A stretch of 8,552 nt of DNA, from positions 1 to 8,552 of the forward strand of contig JAHIUE010000061.1 in the NCBI GenBank assembly GCA_018817205.1, written 5' to 3'. The stretch is from Patescibacteria group bacterium (GTDB lineage Bacteria > Patescibacteriota > Microgenomatia > Daviesbacterales > UBA10151). A model generated the notes under the pieces. It saw only the letters and a program-made list of their open reading frames with translations, was not told where the DNA came from and searched no databases. The translations under genes were made by a program, and so were the position numbers. Within the stretch, counting starts at the first letter, position 1. Each line of letters starts with the position of its first letter. This document shows, one piece after another, positions 5,486 through 8,552 of the stretch.

Positions 5486-6244
5486 ATGTCGCTTAAAATA
5501 ATCTTCCAAGATGATCATTTCCTGGCTTTGGAGAAACCCGCAGGACTAGTGGTAGATAAGGCAGAAACAAATAAAGATATTACTCTTGAGGATATTTTAA
5601 TTTCTGAATTAAAAATCAATTTGCCGAGAGGTGGGATCGTGCATAGACTTGATAAAGATACATCCGGGATACTGCTGGTGGCCAGAACCAAACAGGCTCT
5701 TGAAAACTTGCAAGCCCAATTTAAAGATAGAGTAGTCAAAAAAGAATATCTGGCTTTGGTTCATGGTTTAATCGAAAAAGCAGGTACAGTGAAAGGCGCA
5801 ATCGGCAGGAATCCGGGCAACAGGGAAAAGTTTACTGTGCTTCTGGGTGGGAAAGAAGCAGTAACAGAATATGAGCCAATAAAAAGCCTTCAGCTCTCAG
5901 TCTTCAGTCTTCAGGAAATTTTTGAGGATTTTAAGAAAATTCAAATGAGGAAACTGGAAAGACAGAAATACGGGGAATTTACTTTGGTAAAATGCAAACC
6001 CAAGACTGGACGGACACACCAAATTAGGGTACATTTAAAATACATCAACTATCCAATTGTTTCAGATGAAAAATATGTTGGACGAAAGATGTTTCGGTTA
6101 GATAGACGATGGTGTCCGCGGATGTTTTTGCACTCGGCAAAGATTGGTTTTAATCATCCTGAGAAGAATAAATGGATGGAACTCGAAAGCAAGTTGCCGG
6201 AGGATTTGAAAGAAGCACTAGTTAGGGTAAAGGGGAAAGCGTAA
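5486..6244 (+). CDS. RluA/RluD-family 23S rRNA pseudouridine synthase with heptamer-derived insertion
   Basis: The enzyme isomerises specific uridines in RNA to pseudouridine. It has 252 residues. Motif I is GGIVHRLDKDTSGILLVAR (residues 49-67) with the catalytic Asp56. Motif II includes VVKKEYLALVHG, and motif III is KPKTGRTHQIRVHLKYINYPIVSDEKYVG. There is no N-terminal S4 domain, as in RluA-type enzymes, so the target site (RluA, RluC or RluD type) is undecided. Between EYEPIK and YGEFTLVKCKP, where relatives have a short turn, about 27 extra residues occur. The first ten (Ser134-Gln143, SLQLSVFSLQ) are encoded by a four-unit heptamer array. A second array encodes the C-terminal RVKGKA and provides the stop. 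The frame is open and all motifs are intact, so it is probably functional. Confidence 0.9.
   Translation: MSLKIIFQDDHFLALEKPAGLVVDKAETNKDITLEDILISELKINLPRGGIVHRLDKDTSGILLVARTKQALENLQAQFKDRVVKKEYLALVHGLIEKAGTVKGAIGRNPGNREKFTVLLGGKEAVTEYEPIKSLQLSVFSLQEIFEDFKKIQMRKLERQKYGEFTLVKCKPKTGRTHQIRVHLKYINYPIVSDEKYVGRKMFRLDRRWCPRMFLHSAKIGFNHPEKNKWMELESKLPEDLKEALVRVKGKA
5887..5914 (+). repeat. Four-unit NNNTCAG heptamer array inside the pseudouridine synthase gene
   Basis: Units are CCTTCAG; CTCTCAG; TCTTCAG; TCTTCAG, and neither flanking heptamer matches. Positions 5892-5908 are identical over 17 nt to the reverse complement of 2726-2742 in the divergent spacer, so the two are the same repeat family. It encodes residues 134-143 of the enzyme, in a region where relatives have a short loop. 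Confidence 0.88.
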
Positions 6245-6290
6245 AGGGTAAAGAAAACGAACTTCACCCTTTCCCCTTAACGCTTTACGC
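6225..6290. repeat. Inverted pair of four-unit G-N-G-T-A-A-A heptamer arrays (copies A2 and A3)
   Basis: A2 (6225-6252, plus strand) has units GGGTAAA; GGGGAAA; GCGTAAA; GGGTAAA. A3 (6263-6290), read on the minus strand, has GCGTAAA; GCGTTAA; GGGGAAA; GGGTGAA. Ten bases separate them. The arms match at 21 of 28 positions in register, and AGCGTAAAG (6238-6246) pairs perfectly with 6283-6291, so a hairpin can form. A2 covers the last codons and stop of the pseudouridine synthase gene, and A3 ends 8 nt before the antiporter ATG. There is no T-run after the hairpin, so Rho-independent termination is not indicated. Confidence 0.87.
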
Positions 6291-6298
6291 TAGAAATT

Positions 6299-8008
6299 AT
6301 GAACAATATTTTCATACAACTGGCTGTTATTTTAGGTTTATGTTCGGTACTGGGCTATAGTGTAGTCAAATTGAAATTACCCCTTTTGATTGCTTATTTG
6401 ATAGGGGGGTTGATGATTGCCTCAACTGCTATTTTTGACCCCAGAGCTTCTGAAGTCTTACATTTTTTGCCGGATATAGGAATCGCTTTTGTACTTTTTT
6501 TAATAGGAATGGAGCTTGATCTCCGTGAAATCAAACGCCTTGGTAAGCCTATACTTCTAGCAGGCACTCTGCAAATTGTTATCACAACGATTTTGGGATC
6601 AACAGTTGCCAGGGTTTTAGGTTTTGGTTCTGTTGAATCATGGTATTTAGGGGTAGGGCTTGCTTTCTCATCCACAATTTTAGTTGTTAAGCTATTGATG
6701 GATAAGAAGGACGAAGGTGCTTTGTATGGCAAGCTGGCTGTGGGAATACTGATATTGGAAGATCTTTTGGCAGTACTGCTTTTAGTGATGCTGACTGTTT
6801 CCAGTTCGGTTTTAGGTTTGGGTTTTCAGCAAGCCTTTCCGGTATTGGCTTTGTTACTTAAAGCAAGCCTACTATTTGGATTGGCTTTCATATTAAGCAA
6901 ATTTTTATTGCCTTCCGTATTTAAGGCGGTATCCAGACAAAACGAGCTTCTTTTTATTACTGCTTTGGCTTGGTGTTTTATCTATATATCATTTGCTATT
7001 TTTTTGGGTTTTTCTGTGGTTATAGGAGCCTTTTTAGCAGGAATGGCATTGGCAAACTCTCCTTTCCACTTCCAAATTCAAGGGAAGATTAAGCCTTTGA
7101 GAGAATTTTTTGTGGCCATATTTTTTGTTTATTTAGGGACACAAGTAAATTTTTCGCAAATTACTAAGATTTATCCTCTGTTGATATTCTTCACCGGCTA
7201 CACTTTACTTGCCAAACCCACCATTTTTTTGCTGCTTTTGGGAATGTTTGGATTCAAAAAACATACCATATTTCAAACAGCTTTAAGTCTGACTCATATC
7301 AGTGAGTTTTCTTTAATCTTACTTTTAGTGGGTTTTAAACTTGGTGTTGTTAGTCAGTCCGCTCTTACAACTATTGCTTTGTCTGCAGTATTATCCATGA
7401 TTATTGCTTCAGTGATGATAACCCACTCCAATAAATTGTATAAGAAGCTAAGTAAGATATTGAGTTTTTTTGAAAGAAAAAACTACACCCATGTTTTGGA
7501 AAAGGGGAGTCATTGCCAGATTCTGGAAGGTTATGTGATAGTGATTGGTGCGCGTAAAGTGGGAGGGGAGATTGTAAAATTGTTAAAAAGAGAGAAAATA
7601 CCCCAGATAGTTTTGGATGTTAATCCATATCAGGTAGAAATACTTATAAAAGAAAAAATCCCGGTGCTTTACGGAGATATGGGAGATCCGGAAGTGCTGG
7701 ATGGGCTTAATTTACCAAATGCCCGAATGATAATTTCCACCTCTGCCAACGAGGAAGATAATAAGTTGCTTTTGGAAGAGTTAAAGTCCAGGCAGATTGA
7801 TGTACCTGTGATCGTTAGAGCTGAAACTGCCGACGATGCCCAAACTTTATACAAAGCAGGAGCCGATTTTGTGATCATCCCGGAAATTTTGGCAGGAGAT
7901 TTCCTGGTAGAGAAATTAAGGGAACATTTATCTAATGGAGATTTCTTTAAAAACCGGGCCGGGATTGAACTGGAAAAACTCTCCCACAAAACTTTATCCT
8001 GGGGATAA
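6299..8008 (+). CDS. KefB/CPA2-type monovalent cation:proton antiporter with TrkA-N (RCK) domain
   Basis: The protein has 569 residues. The first 380 or so form an Na+/H+-exchanger fold with about 12 hydrophobic segments. Family landmarks are VLFLIGMELDLREI, GVGLAFSSTILVVKLL, the ion-site pair Glu154-Asp155 in ILEDLLAVLLL, GAFLAGMALA, FFVAIFFVYLGTQVNF and HISEFSLILL. It would exchange K+ or Na+ for protons across the cytoplasmic membrane. Residues about 412-540 form a cytoplasmic RCK N-domain, the usual NAD(H)-binding gate. Its first strand and turn read VIGARKVGGEI (415-425), so the middle glycine of GxGxxG is Arg419, while the acidic residue after strand 2 (Asp440) is kept. No RCK_C domain follows. 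There is no Shine-Dalgarno sequence; an inverted heptamer array ends 8 nt upstream. Confidence 0.92.
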   Translation: MNNIFIQLAVILGLCSVLGYSVVKLKLPLLIAYLIGGLMIASTAIFDPRASEVLHFLPDIGIAFVLFLIGMELDLREIKRLGKPILLAGTLQIVITTILGSTVARVLGFGSVESWYLGVGLAFSSTILVVKLLMDKKDEGALYGKLAVGILILEDLLAVLLLVMLTVSSSVLGLGFQQAFPVLALLLKASLLFGLAFILSKFLLPSVFKAVSRQNELLFITALAWCFIYISFAIFLGFSVVIGAFLAGMALANSPFHFQIQGKIKPLREFFVAIFFVYLGTQVNFSQITKIYPLLIFFTGYTLLAKPTIFLLLLGMFGFKKHTIFQTALSLTHISEFSLILLLVGFKLGVVSQSALTTIALSAVLSMIIASVMITHSNKLYKKLSKILSFFERKNYTHVLEKGSHCQILEGYVIVIGARKVGGEIVKLLKREKIPQIVLDVNPYQVEILIKEKIPVLYGDMGDPEVLDGLNLPNARMIISTSANEEDNKLLLEELKSRQIDVPVIVRAETADDAQTLYKAGADFVIIPEILAGDFLVEKLREHLSNGDFFKNRAGIELEKLSHKTLSWG

Positions 8009-8014
8009 GGATAG

Positions 8015-8552
<538 letters not shown>

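Noticed and set aside
6394..6732. Minus-strand open frame of 112 codons opposite the antiporter
   Set aside because: It lies entirely within clear membrane-transporter coding sequence, and its translation resembles no protein family.

Overview
The window is a compact stretch of bacterial chromosome, AT-rich and almost fully coding. It suggests a Candidate Phyla Radiation (Patescibacteria) organism, most likely of the Microgenomates group. That placement is an inference from small, overlapping housekeeping genes, an EF-P with Arg32, a clade-like GalU, a lone REC protein, a KefB-type antiporter and abundant short repeats. No marker gene settles it.

Layout: 1-774 is the C-terminal part of an M1-family aminopeptidase that begins outside the window. 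It overlaps efp (767-1330), which is followed by galU (1347-2246). A small predicted membrane protein (2217-2663, minus strand) converges on and overlaps galU. A divergent spacer (2664-2854) full of repeats leads to an lgt-like gene (2855-3757) with abnormal catalytic positions. A DksA/TraR-type zinc-finger gene (3729-4094) overlaps the lgt-like gene and has the only textbook Shine-Dalgarno sequence seen. Next come a sensor histidine kinase (4109-5086), a stand-alone receiver protein (5097-5474), an RluA/RluD-family pseudouridine synthase (5486-6244), a monovalent cation:proton antiporter with a TrkA-N/RCK domain (6299-8008), and the first 174 codons of tgt (8030-8552, cut by the window end).

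The genes form no single pathway. They cover translation and RNA modification (efp, rlu, tgt), envelope and sugar-nucleotide metabolism (galU, lgt-like), signalling and transcription control (kinase, receiver, DksA-like), and ion homeostasis.

The most unusual feature is a set of degenerate 7-nt repeats, always in arrays of exactly four units (28 nt). I find seven such arrays in two sequence families, (G/C)-(T)AAA type and NNNTCAG type. They lie in spacers, often as inverted pairs that can fold into hairpins. They also lie inside coding sequence: in the middle of the pseudouridine synthase gene, inside tgt, and over the stop codons of efp and the pseudouridine synthase gene. A second theme is TATAAT-like hexamers 7-9 nt upstream of three start codons that lack a ribosome binding site, which suggests leaderless mRNAs.
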